DNA from: Lepidurus packardi
Taxonomy: Eukaryota > Arthropoda > Branchiopoda > Notostraca > Triopsidae
Reading direction: 5' to 3'
Assembly (NCBI GenBank): GCA_023053545.1
Contig: JAKZAN010000001.1
Coordinates: 4,670,565-4,734,564, forward strand
Length of the DNA stretch: 64,000 bases
Part shown: in pieces, positions 10,923 to 20,045 of the stretch
Layout: each line of letters starts with the position of its first letter
Position numbering within the stretch: the stretch's first letter is position 1
The notes under the pieces: model-generated
The model's input: only the letters and a program-made list of their open reading frames with translations
Databases searched by the model: none
Told to the model about the DNA's origin: nothing
Position numbers and translations under genes: made by a program

Positions 10923-13484
10923 GAAATGATAGTTATAAAAATCGTCACACGAGCACCAAAATACTTCCCTGCAAGCTCCGCAAAATCCACATCTATTAAT
11001 GCCGATTCCGATCAAAAGCTTATGTTGTAATTCTTCTTCTGTTCCTTCATGAAGGCGACAACGACCTGGTAAACGATCATGGCCAACATGAGTTAGGCAA
11101 CATGTAACCTCAATTCTTTTTGTAAGGTGCCATACTTGCGCAATTATAAAGCTGGTACAACGGACACCCGTACAACAAGACTTTAGTCGCTTCAAGGCAC
11201 GTTTGCCTGTACCCCGATTTTTATACGAGAAAGAGCGATTGCACACGTAGGTTGTTATACTGTAACTAGTGCACTTCCGAGCTCCCCTTCGATTACGGAA
11301 ACTAACACAAGCATTTCTTTCGATCTCTGTTTTCCACGACATGAAACTGTTCTCGTTGGAAAAACTGAATTTCTCTAGCTGGCAGGACAAACCATGTTTA
11401 TTGTTAACATGCTTAACATAAGACGTCAGATGTGACAGCTTCTCTTCACAGCCAGGGTGATAGCAAATTATTCTTGGTTTCTGTTCGAGCTTTCTCTTTT
11501 TTCTAGCAACGTTACAGAATTCGTCGTCAGAATCGATGACTAAAGTACTGCAATTAATGGTATCAGCAGACACGCTACCACTAACACTGCTCTGAAACGC
11601 AGAATTTATTACTGGGTCGTAAGTCGGCTCTGACTGATCTAACTCGACTAAGATGTGCAATTGCTGCTTGTCAACTGAAATCACGTTTAAGGAATGCTCC
11701 TTGTCTACCGGGCCAATTAAGGGGATCTCCTCAGAAGTACGTGTTTCTTCTAATTCAAGAGAATGAACTAATTCTACATGACGGGTGAGCATGTCTGTTC
11801 TAGAAAACTGCAAACTACACTGTGGGCACTCAAAACTAGACTTGCTACATCTTTTCTTTTCTATGTGCACCTTTAAAGTGCTCTTCCTTGTGAAAACGGT
11901 TTTACAGACTTCGCACGTAAAGCCCTTAGATCCTTGCTCGGCAAGCAAAATTTGACTAGAGCCTAATTCAAGAGAATGAACTAATTCTACATGACGGGTG
12001 AGCATGTCTGCTCTAGAAAACTGCAAACTACACTGTGGGCACTCAAAACTAGACTTGCTACATCTTTTCTTTTCTATATGCAACTTCAAATTGCTCTTCC
12101 TTGTGAAAACGGTTTTACAGTCTTCGCAAATAAAGCCCTTAGATCCTTGCTCGGCAAGCAGAATCTGACTAGAGCTTTGTTTTCCTAGCTGAAACTTGCA
12201 GCGCTTGTTTTTAATGTGATTCTCCAAATTTTGATTTGTTTTGAACGTAGTTTCACATCCCTTGCACGAAAATTTTGAAGGCCCTTGCTTGGTATGAGAT
12301 ACTACTCTGCCTGACTTCACACCAGGTGTTTTACCATTCGATGAAATGGCTTTAGTGACATTTTCTTCGTGCTCTCCATTATTTGCGGCAAAAGCTTTTG
12401 GGACAGACAATTCAAAATCTGAGCTTGAATTTTCATGCGAGAACGACTCGCGAAGCCCTGAACTAACAGCGCTACTACTATTTTGCATAGAGCTGCAAAA
12501 AGAAACTGCAACAGGTGTTATCACATTTGCAGTTTCAATTGGATGACTGGGAATAACTGACGCAGTTTCTACCACATCAAGAACCGGAAGAGTGCAGTTC
12601 TCTGACAAAAAGAGGGGTGACTGACTAGCACGCTCAATCACAGGCACAAAATGATTGGGATTCCAGAATGTTGGAGGGACTAAACGTCCATTTTCCTTCT
12701 TCGTGAAGTTTGCCAAAAGCCCAGTCCACAAAATTCGAATAGTTTCAGAGGAAACGGCACCGCTTGGTGAAAACGTCTCGTTTAAAAAATTCGCTTGATG
12801 AGATGCTCTGATTCCATCCGCTTTCGGATAAACTGACTCCACGGCTATCTTACAAACATTAGCCAAAGCTGGGAATGCAATAATGCTCGAATATTCCCGA
12901 TCCCTGGCGTGTTCCATGGAATAGTACTTAAAACAGTCTTCCGCCGGTGGAATACCTGTAGGGCACACTGAGTCAACGCCCGTGAATTTAACACGGTCGA
13001 AAGGGAATCCTGAGTACTCGACTAGGGTTCCAATTTGTTTCATCGAGAGGTATCCTGCCGACTCCCTGGAGTACAACTCATAATTGGTTGCTAATTCGAC
13101 CACAACTCGGCAGCGCAACTCAACGGCATGCCTTTGGTTGCCGAACAAAGACAAAGAAGCGGAAGTGTAGAAACAATTCCCATCTCCATTGCTGCACAAA
13201 GCTAAACATTCGCTCAAACGCTCGGGCAAAGTACTGGAAGCAGTTGTGTCAATTTGGTCAATATTAAAACTCTGAGATTGCCATATTGCCATACGCTTCG
13301 GGAGAGGGTAAGCATCGAACTCTGTTTTCTTTGAAAAACACGCCTGCCTAAACTTCTCAAAATGTTCGTTACTAATCAGTATGGGCGCTCTTGAAGAGCT
13401 ATCGTAGGCCGACGCAGGCAAATTTGCTCTACGTTCAAGATCGCGTAGACAATTTTTAAAAAACTGCGCCCTTGATTTACTCAT
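10224..13484 (-). CDS. OTU-C2H2-FLYWCH/WRKY-SWIM-PHD protein of element A, 1086 aa
   Basis: Intact frame. An OTU-type cysteine protease domain covers about residues 95-283: Asp101 and Cys104 in GDGNCFYTSAS, His278 in NPNHFVPV. Five C2H2-like fingers lie at about 406-429, 452-475, 481-503, 523-546 and 552-574; the third-to-last pair arose by duplication. A basic RKKRK near 661 could be a nuclear signal. A sixth C2H2-like finger is at 674-698. A FLYWCH/WRKY-like zinc finger covers about 728-803 and ends CCLTHVGH. A SWIM finger (CSC-x9-CKH) is at about 844-858, and a PHD finger at about 1007-1068. In Mutator-type transposases the DDE catalytic domain lies between a WRKY/FLYWCH-like finger and SWIM. 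Here only about 40 residues separate them, so the core is deleted in frame. It may act as an accessory or DNA-binding protein; ubiquitin cleavage is inferred from the OTU motif only. Confidence 0.85.
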   Translation of the reverse strand: MSKSRAQFFKNCLRDLERRANLPASAYDSSSRAPILISNEHFEKFRQACFSKKTEFDAYPLPKRMAIWQSQSFNIDQIDTTASSTLPERLSECLALCSNGDGNCFYTSASLSLFGNQRHAVELRCRVVVELATNYELYSRESAGYLSMKQIGTLVEYSGFPFDRVKFTGVDSVCPTGIPPAEDCFKYYSMEHARDREYSSIIAFPALANVCKIAVESVYPKADGIRASHQANFLNETFSPSGAVSSETIRILWTGLLANFTKKENGRLVPPTFWNPNHFVPVIERASQSPLFLSENCTLPVLDVVETASVIPSHPIETANVITPVAVSFCSSMQNSSSAVSSGLRESFSHENSSSDFELSVPKAFAANNGEHEENVTKAISSNGKTPGVKSGRVVSHTKQGPSKFSCKGCETTFKTNQNLENHIKNKRCKFQLGKQSSSQILLAEQGSKGFICEDCKTVFTRKSNLKLHIEKKRCSKSSFECPQCSLQFSRADMLTRHVELVHSLELGSSQILLAEQGSKGFTCEVCKTVFTRKSTLKVHIEKKRCSKSSFECPQCSLQFSRTDMLTRHVELVHSLELEETRTSEEIPLIGPVDKEHSLNVISVDKQQLHILVELDQSEPTYDPVINSAFQSSVSGSVSADTINCSTLVIDSDDEFCNVARKKRKLEQKPRIICYHPGCEEKLSHLTSYVKHVNNKHGLSCQLEKFSFSNENSFMSWKTEIERNACVSFRNRRGARKCTSYSITTYVCNRSFSYKNRGTGKRALKRLKSCCTGVRCTSFIIAQVWHLTKRIEVTCCLTHVGHDRLPGRCRLHEGTEEELQHKLLIGIGINRCGFCGACREVFWCSCDDFYNYHFVCKHIHRVTPVLSDNLRHSRVIGAALVEQQIAENTQLEKLARTTKPPAVSLANICRDLREIFNTLTTDPGTIRDLEIAVATARLINSRPPEEKIVKETFEKLTDVRSNAKFIPQREFHRTRKPYNNKPSNVFLRHGFSDQPSDVLDDIVPQLCAGCSKRNDPDDDLDDDITWVCCSVCKSWFHITCAHKQQPDLCLNSIPMDDLHDIQYICLVCVNERDNVVLLCISQSNTN
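11751..12176 (-). repeat. In-frame 213-bp tandem duplication adding two zinc fingers
   Basis: 11751-11963 and 11964-12176 are almost identical. The unit encodes 71 residues including one C2H2-like finger ending HIEKKRC and one ending HVELVH. Element B carries this block once, so the duplication is specific to A. Confidence 0.9.
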
Positions 13485-13796
13485 ATTAGTGAAGAGAGAA
13501 AGGGTTAATCTGTTAGAAGAAAAAAGTCAAATAATCTAATCCAGGGTTAAGAGGAAAAAAAATAATCCGGGTTAAAGAAGAACAGAACTAAATAATCAAT
13601 CCAAGAAAAAAGTCAAAGGGAAACACAGAATGCAATAAAAAATAACCTTACTGAAAAATCTAATCCAAGGTTAAGAGGAACTACATTAAATAATTAATCC
13701 GGGTTAGAAGAACTACACTATAAGGCACTACGCTACAATTGCTAGCTAACATGCGAAACACAGTGAAGGACTGAAGGAAGAATGGTTCAATGCAAC
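13485..13796 (-). promoter_or_regulatory. Leader of ORF A with short repeats
   Basis: About 310 bp between the TATA-like site and the ATG. It contains repeated AATCCAGGGTTAAGAGGAA and AATCCGGGTTA units, matching, in reverse, the repeated leader of ORF B. No intron is evident. Confidence 0.5.
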
Positions 13797-13812
13797 GGCG
13801 TTATATAGTGTG
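13797..13812 (-). promoter_or_regulatory. TATA-like box for ORF A inside the terminal repeat
   Basis: On the minus strand the sequence reads CACACTATATAACGCC, followed after about 30-40 bp by CAGTCCTTCACT, which matches the equivalent spot upstream of ORF B. Its position in the inner terminal repeat resembles the terminal-repeat promoters of MuDR-type elements. Confidence 0.5.
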
Positions 13813-13941
13813 CTGCGGCATGCAACCCTCGCAGCGGATCGCTAGCCCCTCCCCTAACATGGCTGAACCCGCTTTTATGCAAGTTGCCGCGGCTTGCAGC
13901 GGTTGCCGCGGGCTAGAAGAAGGGTTGTGATAGCCAATCCA
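13813..13941. repeat. Inner terminal inverted repeat of element A
   Basis: Read on the minus strand from 13941 it begins TTGGATTGGCTATCACAACCC and continues with CGCGGCAACCGCTGC, CAACTTGCATAAAAGCGGGTT and CAGCCATGTTAGGGGAGG, matching the outer repeat at 5734-5880. Confidence 0.7.
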
Positions 13942-13950
13942 ACGAAAACT
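13942..13950. repeat. Shared target-site copy between elements A and B
   Basis: ACGAAAACT lies exactly between the inner ends of the two elements and is identical to 5725-5733. It shows that A and B are two insertions and not one 17-kb element. Confidence 0.8.
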
Positions 13951-14100
13951 TGCACGGGCTAACCGGACCCTTCCCTTGTTTACCAAAAGCAGCAACTCTC
14001 GCATAAGCGGGTTCAGACATGTTTGGGGAGGAGCCTAAGCGACCCGCAAAATCCTTATTTGGCTTCAGGCGAGGTATTGCAAACCGCAGCACACTATATA
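13951..14100. repeat. Inner terminal inverted repeat of element B
   Basis: Pairs with the reverse complement of about 22580-22731; the shared core is CTTGTTTACCAAAAGCAGC followed by GCATAA..GCGGGTTC and CA.CATGTT. Confidence 0.7.
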
Positions 14101-14102
14101 AG
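14091..14102 (+). promoter_or_regulatory. TATA-like box for ORF B inside the terminal repeat
   Basis: CACTATATAAGG, about 30-40 bp upstream of CAGTCCTTCACTTTC, 270 bp before the ATG. With the minus-strand box at 13797-13812 it makes a back-to-back divergent promoter region about 290 bp across. Confidence 0.5.
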
Positions 14103-14165
14103 GCCGCTGCATGTAATGTTTTCTTCTTTCAGTCCTTCACTTTCTTTCGCTCACTAGTCGGCAAT

Positions 14166-14282
14166 AAGTGTAGTTCCTTATTTAGTGTAGTTTCTTGTTT
14201 AGTGTAGTTCCTTATTTTCCGTAGTTCTTCATAACCCCGGATTACTTATTTAGTGTAGTTATTCTCTTAACCCTGGATTAAT
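14166..14282 (+). repeat. Tandem TAGTGTAGTTCCTTATTT repeats in the ORF B leader
   Basis: Four or five imperfect units of about 18-20 bp (GTGTAGTT.CTT.TTTAGT), then ACCCCGGATTA and ACCCTGGATTA, the reverse of units upstream of ORF A. Confidence 0.7.
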
Positions 14283-14370
14283 TTTTTGAGTAAGGTTTGT
14301 TTTTATTTTATTCTGTGTTTCCCTGTGTTTCTTTTCTTCTAACAAATTAACTTTTTCATTTCCTTTTAAT

Positions 14371-17300
14371 ATGGATACATCAAGGGCGCTGTTTTTTGAA
14401 AGCTGTCTTCGCGATCTTGAGCATGCAGCTAATTTGCCAGCATCGGTCTACGTTAGCACGTCGACAGAGCGCGTAAACATTTCTAATGAACATTTTGAGA
14501 AATTTCGACAAGTATGTTTCTCGAAAAAAAAAGAGTTCATTGCCTACCCTCTACCAAACCGTGTGGCAAGGGTGCAGTCATTTCGGTGTTTGAGAATTGA
14601 CCAAACTGCTTGCCAAACTTTGCCCGAACGTTTTAGCGGAGTTTTAGCTTTGGAAAGCAAAGGAGATGGGAATTGTTTCTTCAATTCCGCTTCTTTGTCT
14701 TTGTTCGGCAACCAAAGTATGGCCGTTGAGTTGCGCTGCCGAGTTGTAGTCGAGTTGGCGACTAATTATAAGTTGTACTCCAGAGAGTCAGCCGGATACC
14801 TCTCCGAGAAACAAATTACTGCCCTTAACACGTACTCAGGATTCCGTTTCGACCGTATTATCTTCACGGGCGATGATGGCACAGCGTGCCCTACAGGTAT
14901 TCCACCGACGGAAGACTGTTTGAAGTTCTATTCCATGGAACAGACCAAGAATCTGGAATATTCGAGCATACTTGCATTCCCAGCTTTGGCTAATGTTTGT
15001 AAGATAGCCGTGGAGTCGGTTTATCCGAAAGCGGATGGCAGCCTCGCGCGACTTCATCCCGCGCTTCTTTTAAACGAAACTTTTTCACCAAATGATGTCG
15101 TTTCGCCGGAAACTATCCGCATAATGTGGACTGGGGATTTCAGGGGGTGCTCGAGGTCAAAAAGTGGACGTTTAGTCCCTACACCTAACTGGAATCCCAT
15201 TCATTTTGTACCTTTGTTAGAGCGCGAGCGTGCGAGTCAATCTCCCGTCCTTTTGTCAGAGAATTGCTGTAGGCCTACTCTGCCCGTTGTTGATTTTGTA
15301 GAAGCTGCATCAGAAATTTTCGATCACCCAGTTGAAGCTGCAAGTGTGGCAGCACCTGTAGTTAACTTATGCAGTTCTATGCAAAATAGTAGTACCGCCA
15401 CTAGTTCAGGGCTTCGCGAGTCGTTCTCCCATGAAAATTCAGGCTCAAGGTTGGGATTGTCAGTCCCTAAAGCTGTTGTCGCTAAAAATGGAGAGCACGA
15501 AGGAAATGTCACAAAAGGCATTTCATCGAATGATAATAAAACACCTCGTGCAAAGCTAGGCAGAGCAGACTCCCATAATAAGCAAGGGCATGCAAAATTT
15601 TCGTGCACGGGATGTGCAACAACGTTTAAAACAAATCAAAATTTGGAGAATCACATTAAGAACCAGCGCTGTAAGCTTCAGCTAGAAAAACAAAGCTCTA
15701 GTCAAATTCTTCCTGTGGACCAAGGATCTCAAGGCTTTACATGTGAAGACTGTAAAACTGTTTTTACAAGGAAGAACAATTTGAAGGTACATGTAGAAAA
15801 GAAAAGGTGCCATGTGTCTAGATTTCAATGCCTGCAATGTAGTTTGCAATTTACTAGAAAAGACCTGCTCACCCGTCATGTAGACGTAGTTCATTCTCTT
15901 GTATTAGAAGAAACAAGTACTTTCGAGGAGATCCCCTTAATTGCCCCGGTAGACAAGGAGCAGCAGTCTTTAACCGTGTTTTCAGTGGACAAGCAGCAAT
16001 TGCATACCTTAGTCGAGTTAGATCAGTCAGAGCCGACTTATGACCCCGTAACAAGTTCTGCGTCTCAGAGCAGTGTTAGTGATGGTAGTGTGTCTGCTGA
16101 TACCATTAATTGCAGTACTTTAGTCACCGATTCTGACGATGAATTCTGTAGCGTTGCTAGAAAAAAGAGAAAGCTCGAACAGCAACCAAGAATAGTTTGC
16201 TATTACCCTGGTTGTGAAGCGAAGCTGTCACGTCTGACGTCTTATGTTGAGCATGCTAACAGTCATGGTTTGTCCTGCAAGCTAGACGAACTCAGTTTTA
16301 CTGACGAGAACAGTTTCTTGTCATGGAAAACAGAGATAGAAAGAAGTGCATGTGTTAGTTTTCGTAATAGAAGGGGAGCTCGAAAGTGCACTAGTTACAG
16401 TACAACAACCTACGTGTGCAATCGCTCTTTCTTGTATAAAAATGAGGGTACGGGCAAACGTGCCCTGAAACGACTAAAATCTTGTCGTACAGATGTTTAT
16501 TGTACCAGCTTTATAATTGCGCAAGTATGGCACCTTACAAAAAGAATTGATGTTACATGTTGCCTAACTCATGTTGGCCATGATCGTTTACCAGGACGTT
16601 GTCGCCTTCATAAAGAAACAAAACAAGAATTACAACAGAAGCTTTTTATCGGAATCCCTAAACGCAAAATTGTTGAGAGTTGTATGGCAGAAACCATCAT
16701 CGGTGATAGACTTTCTAGGGATCAGGCCGTTACCATGAAAGATCTGCATAACTTAGCTCAGAAAAACCCGAGTGTCTTCCGGAAACATAAGATCGATTCT
16801 GAGAGCGTTGACTTGTGGGTCAAACAAATGGCAACAGAGGAATATAATCCGGTATTTCTGTATAAAAAGCAAAATGTTGCAGATGAAGGTGTCTGCAAGC
16901 ATATCCATAGAGTTACCCCAGTTTTAAGTGACAATCTGCGTCATTCACGTGTCATAGGAGCGGCATTAGTAGAGCAACAGATCGCTGAAAATACCCAGCT
17001 AGAAAAGTTAGCCAGAACAACTAAACCACCAGCCGTTTCCTTGGCAAACATTTGTAGAGACTTGCGCGAGATTTTTAATACGTTAACAACTGATCCTGGA
17101 ACCATCCGTGATTTGGAGATTGCTGTGGCTACAGCAAGACTTATTAACAGTAGACCACCAGAGGAAAAGATAGTAAAAGAGACGTTCGAAAAATTAACCG
17201 ACGTCCGTTCTAATGCCAAATTTATACCTCAAAGAGAATTTCATCGGACGCGCAAGCCGTACAATAACAAACCATCGAATGTCTTTCTAAGACATGGATT

Positions 17301-17592
17301 TAGCGATCAGCCATCCGACGTTTTAGATGACATCGTACCGCAACTCTGCGCTGGTTGCAGCAAACGAAACGATCCTGATGACGACCTTGATGATGATATT
17401 ACTTGGGTTTGTTGCAGCGTGTGTAAGTCTTGGTTTCATATAACTTGCGCTCACAAGCAGCAGCAGCCAGATTTATGCCTAAATAGTATACCAATGGACG
17501 ACTTACATGATATTCAGTACATATGCCTTGTCTGTGTTAATGAAAGGGATAATGTAGTATTGCTTTGCATTTCGCAAAGCAATACTAATTAG
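14371..17592 (+). CDS. OTU-C2H2-FLYWCH/WRKY-PHD protein of element B, 1073 aa
   Basis: Intact frame. The OTU protease domain covers about residues 93-283: Asp99 and Cys102 in GDGNCFFNSAS, His278 in NPIHFVPL. Three C2H2-like fingers follow, not five, because B lacks the 213-bp duplication of A. A basic RKKRK, another C2H2-like finger, a FLYWCH/WRKY-like finger ending CCLTHVGH, and a C-terminal PHD finger complete it. After the FLYWCH/WRKY-like finger B keeps about 75 residues absent from A (IPKRKIVESCMAE to EEYNPVFLYKKQ), which resemble the stretch preceding the DDE domain of Mutator-type transposases. It then jumps in frame to VCKHIHRV, losing the DDE core and the first half of SWIM. N-terminal parts differ clearly from A, but everything after VCKHIHRV is nearly identical. 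It could be a trans-acting or accessory protein; activity is unproven. Confidence 0.85.
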   Translation: MDTSRALFFESCLRDLEHAANLPASVYVSTSTERVNISNEHFEKFRQVCFSKKKEFIAYPLPNRVARVQSFRCLRIDQTACQTLPERFSGVLALESKGDGNCFFNSASLSLFGNQSMAVELRCRVVVELATNYKLYSRESAGYLSEKQITALNTYSGFRFDRIIFTGDDGTACPTGIPPTEDCLKFYSMEQTKNLEYSSILAFPALANVCKIAVESVYPKADGSLARLHPALLLNETFSPNDVVSPETIRIMWTGDFRGCSRSKSGRLVPTPNWNPIHFVPLLERERASQSPVLLSENCCRPTLPVVDFVEAASEIFDHPVEAASVAAPVVNLCSSMQNSSTATSSGLRESFSHENSGSRLGLSVPKAVVAKNGEHEGNVTKGISSNDNKTPRAKLGRADSHNKQGHAKFSCTGCATTFKTNQNLENHIKNQRCKLQLEKQSSSQILPVDQGSQGFTCEDCKTVFTRKNNLKVHVEKKRCHVSRFQCLQCSLQFTRKDLLTRHVDVVHSLVLEETSTFEEIPLIAPVDKEQQSLTVFSVDKQQLHTLVELDQSEPTYDPVTSSASQSSVSDGSVSADTINCSTLVTDSDDEFCSVARKKRKLEQQPRIVCYYPGCEAKLSRLTSYVEHANSHGLSCKLDELSFTDENSFLSWKTEIERSACVSFRNRRGARKCTSYSTTTYVCNRSFLYKNEGTGKRALKRLKSCRTDVYCTSFIIAQVWHLTKRIDVTCCLTHVGHDRLPGRCRLHKETKQELQQKLFIGIPKRKIVESCMAETIIGDRLSRDQAVTMKDLHNLAQKNPSVFRKHKIDSESVDLWVKQMATEEYNPVFLYKKQNVADEGVCKHIHRVTPVLSDNLRHSRVIGAALVEQQIAENTQLEKLARTTKPPAVSLANICRDLREIFNTLTTDPGTIRDLEIAVATARLINSRPPEEKIVKETFEKLTDVRSNAKFIPQREFHRTRKPYNNKPSNVFLRHGFSDQPSDVLDDIVPQLCAGCSKRNDPDDDLDDDITWVCCSVCKSWFHITCAHKQQQPDLCLNSIPMDDLHDIQYICLVCVNERDNVVLLCISQSNTN

Positions 17593-20045
17593 CAATAGCA
17601 ATTTTTTGATTGACTTCGCATTTTATTGCCGTATTCATGTCAATAAGTGTCAAGGTAGTCAAAGGTAGTTTGGGAGTTTTACTCGCAGGGTGCAGCTATG
17701 TGCAGCAAAGTTGTGATTTTTAGTTTCCACGAAGTCTGATAGTCTTACTCGCAGAACGCAGCTATATGCAGCAAAGTTGTGATTCGTGTTTCCAAATAAT
17801 CTGCGAGTTATACATCAGCAATTATATTCAGCAAAGTTGTGATTTAAGTTTTCAAGCTGAATTGTATTTATGATTGTGAATTCGATGTATGGTTGTGAAT
17901 TGAGTTTATGGGTGTGAAGGTAAAAAGGGGTACCACACACCGTGACACGACTGAGATGTATTGGAATATTAATATCAGTACACTCGGTAACCGTGTCATC
18001 GCTGAGTGGGACCCGCAAGCACTTTGAATTGTTGTGAATCCCATTTCATTGTGTTGTGTTGTGTTTTGAAATTTGAATTTTTTTAGAACATTGCAGAAAT
18101 ATACAATTAAACAAGAAAAATATTTTTTTTATTTTACAAAGTAATTTTTATTTTTTCAGGCATATTTTAATAGGCATTATGCGGTCACAGCATTATTACA
18201 GCGGCCACGGAAGTGTGCATAACAAAAAAGGTAACCAGAAGCAACTACTGTACATACAAAAAAGCTTAATAACTGACATGTCAGCACTCTTTTCAACTAA
18301 AAAAAACTAAATACAACTTTGTAGACTGCTAGGTGGTTGCCTATAGTCGCTCCGGGTTTCGGCTTTTCGAGGTTTTGCCGCCTAGTCGCTCCGGGTTTAG
18401 GCTTTTAGGCAAAAAGTCAGTACTGCTCACCGTGTACTCCCTTCCTGTCTTCTCTTCCCACGGTACGTAGGCTACACAATCTTTTCTGCTTTTTCCAGAA
18501 TCTTCCTTACTTTTGCTATTGCCCCGCACCCACTACTTGTTTTTAGGCTTTTCTACCTCAAACTTTGTCTTCCAAATTTGGCTTATATGAAGAATTTGCC
18601 ATGCGGTTTAATAGTGTTGATAGAAGAAGACACTACATAGCTGATGGGCTATGTGTCTTTTCTGTTTACTGTTTTAAAAAAATGCTATCAAATAAATAAG
18701 AACTGATACAAATAAGAATAAGAATTGTAAGAACCGGTACTGATAAAGAAGCTATATACAAAGATAACTACTTATATACAATATATGCTACTGTAATAAC
18801 TAATACGAAGATAACTTACGCCAAATCAACTGGTCATAAACTTAAGCTATGAAAAAAATTTGCTTCAGCAACACCGGTTCCAGAATTCCCTAATCGGAAA
18901 TTCTAAGTTGCCCTCTTTGGACCCCTTATGAGTTGTCTTCTATGTTGACTTTCTTATTGTGTTCCTTTATACTTATTCCTTAGAAGGGCCTATTGACTTA
19001 ACTTGGCTAGCACTTCCTAGACTTTTCGTAGAACAGCCTCCAATACCCTATATAGGAGATTATCTCTTGCGGATATATAAAGTGGAATCAGCATAGGCAA
19101 AAGATGTAATTCTTCGCCAGCGCTCACGCAATCTACGCAAGCTCTTGTAAAAGTAGCCAAGTAAAACAAGTTCCTTTAACTATAATCTAAAATGCCCAAC
19201 ACTTTCATTGTCTTTTCATTTTAATTCTTGCGATCAAAATAAATGTCCTTCACTTTTGCTTCTTTCGTTCTTCACGACCTTCCCATACCAATACCGCGAA
19301 AATAGGGGGTGGAGGATACTTGGAAGACTTTTGACCGACTTCTGCAAACAATCTACGTCTATTCTCTCTGTCGTGTCAATAAACGGCGAAAACGGACCAC
19401 ATTTCGAGTTTTTATTTCAGAGTGGTAAATATTTTGAGAATTTTACTCACTTCTGTTGGGTTTTCATCTGTACTTCTTTTTGGCGGGCCATATCAAATCC
19501 AAACTGGGCTCATTTATTCTAGTTTTTTTCCAAATGAAGTCCAAATAAAGGTGAAAAAGACGCCCAATCCTTCTCCATGAGTTCAATAAACATCTCGTTG
19601 CGAACCTGAATTAAATTTTAGCCATCGATTAAGCTTTCCAATTCTTGAGATTGTTTCAAGTTCTAAGAACATTGGTTAATTTCCATTAAACCCCGTGTAG
19701 ACACCCTAATTCTCATTAACTGAAGCGCAAGTTGACAAATAAGCACATTTCGCAAACCTCGGAAAAAGTTGTACCCAGGTAGACTACGTTTGAAAAAATA
19801 AATACTGTGGTAGTAGGATGAGTCACGTACGAGAGCTAGAAAAGGCAAGTCGTGTACCAGAGTGCGAACAGTAAAGTCGAGTTTTTACTTTTGATCCGTG
19901 ATTACTTTAACCCTGTGTAACGAGTGAATTTGCTTGCCATACAGAATAAAGACACTTAGCCTATATTAATACAACATTAACCCATGCTTATAGAAGCTGC
20001 TTATTCTTCGAAGTCGGTAAGTTAGCTCACCGTGTATTCCCTTCC
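16891..20045. repeat. Right arm of the 3.15-kb near-identical inverted repeat
   Basis: Reverse complement of 7771-10922. It begins sharply at GTCTGCAAGCATATCC within the ORF, exactly where B's internal deletion ends, and stops at CGTGTATTCCCTTCC. After that, 20046-20480 repeats, in diverged form, sequence already present at 18890-19200. Confidence 0.9.

Larger units (their letters stand above)
5734..13941 (-). mobile_element. Mutator-like (MULE) DNA transposon A, 8.2 kb
   Basis: The element is bounded by ACGAAAACT on both sides. Its left end, ACGTTAGGCTATTGCAACCC, matches the inverted right end (CGTTGGATTGGCTATCACAACCC in two parts). The two ends share longer GC-rich terminal repeats with CCGCGGCAACT.GCATAAAAGCGGGTT and a CATGTT block. 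One long minus-strand gene (10224-13484) fills the half nearest B. The other half (5734-10200) has no convincing gene and includes an internal direct duplication. The encoded FLYWCH/WRKY-like and SWIM fingers, 9-bp duplication and long terminal repeats point to the Mutator superfamily. OTU-bearing animal Mutator-like families are known, as I recall. The DDE transposase core is missing, so the copy is non-autonomous. Confidence 0.8.

Noticed and set aside
7771-20045. Palindrome as a foldback sequencing or assembly artefact
   Set aside because: The inner segments differ in sequence, finger number and deletions, and even the similar arms have scattered substitutions. A foldback would be identical throughout. 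Long reads should still confirm it.
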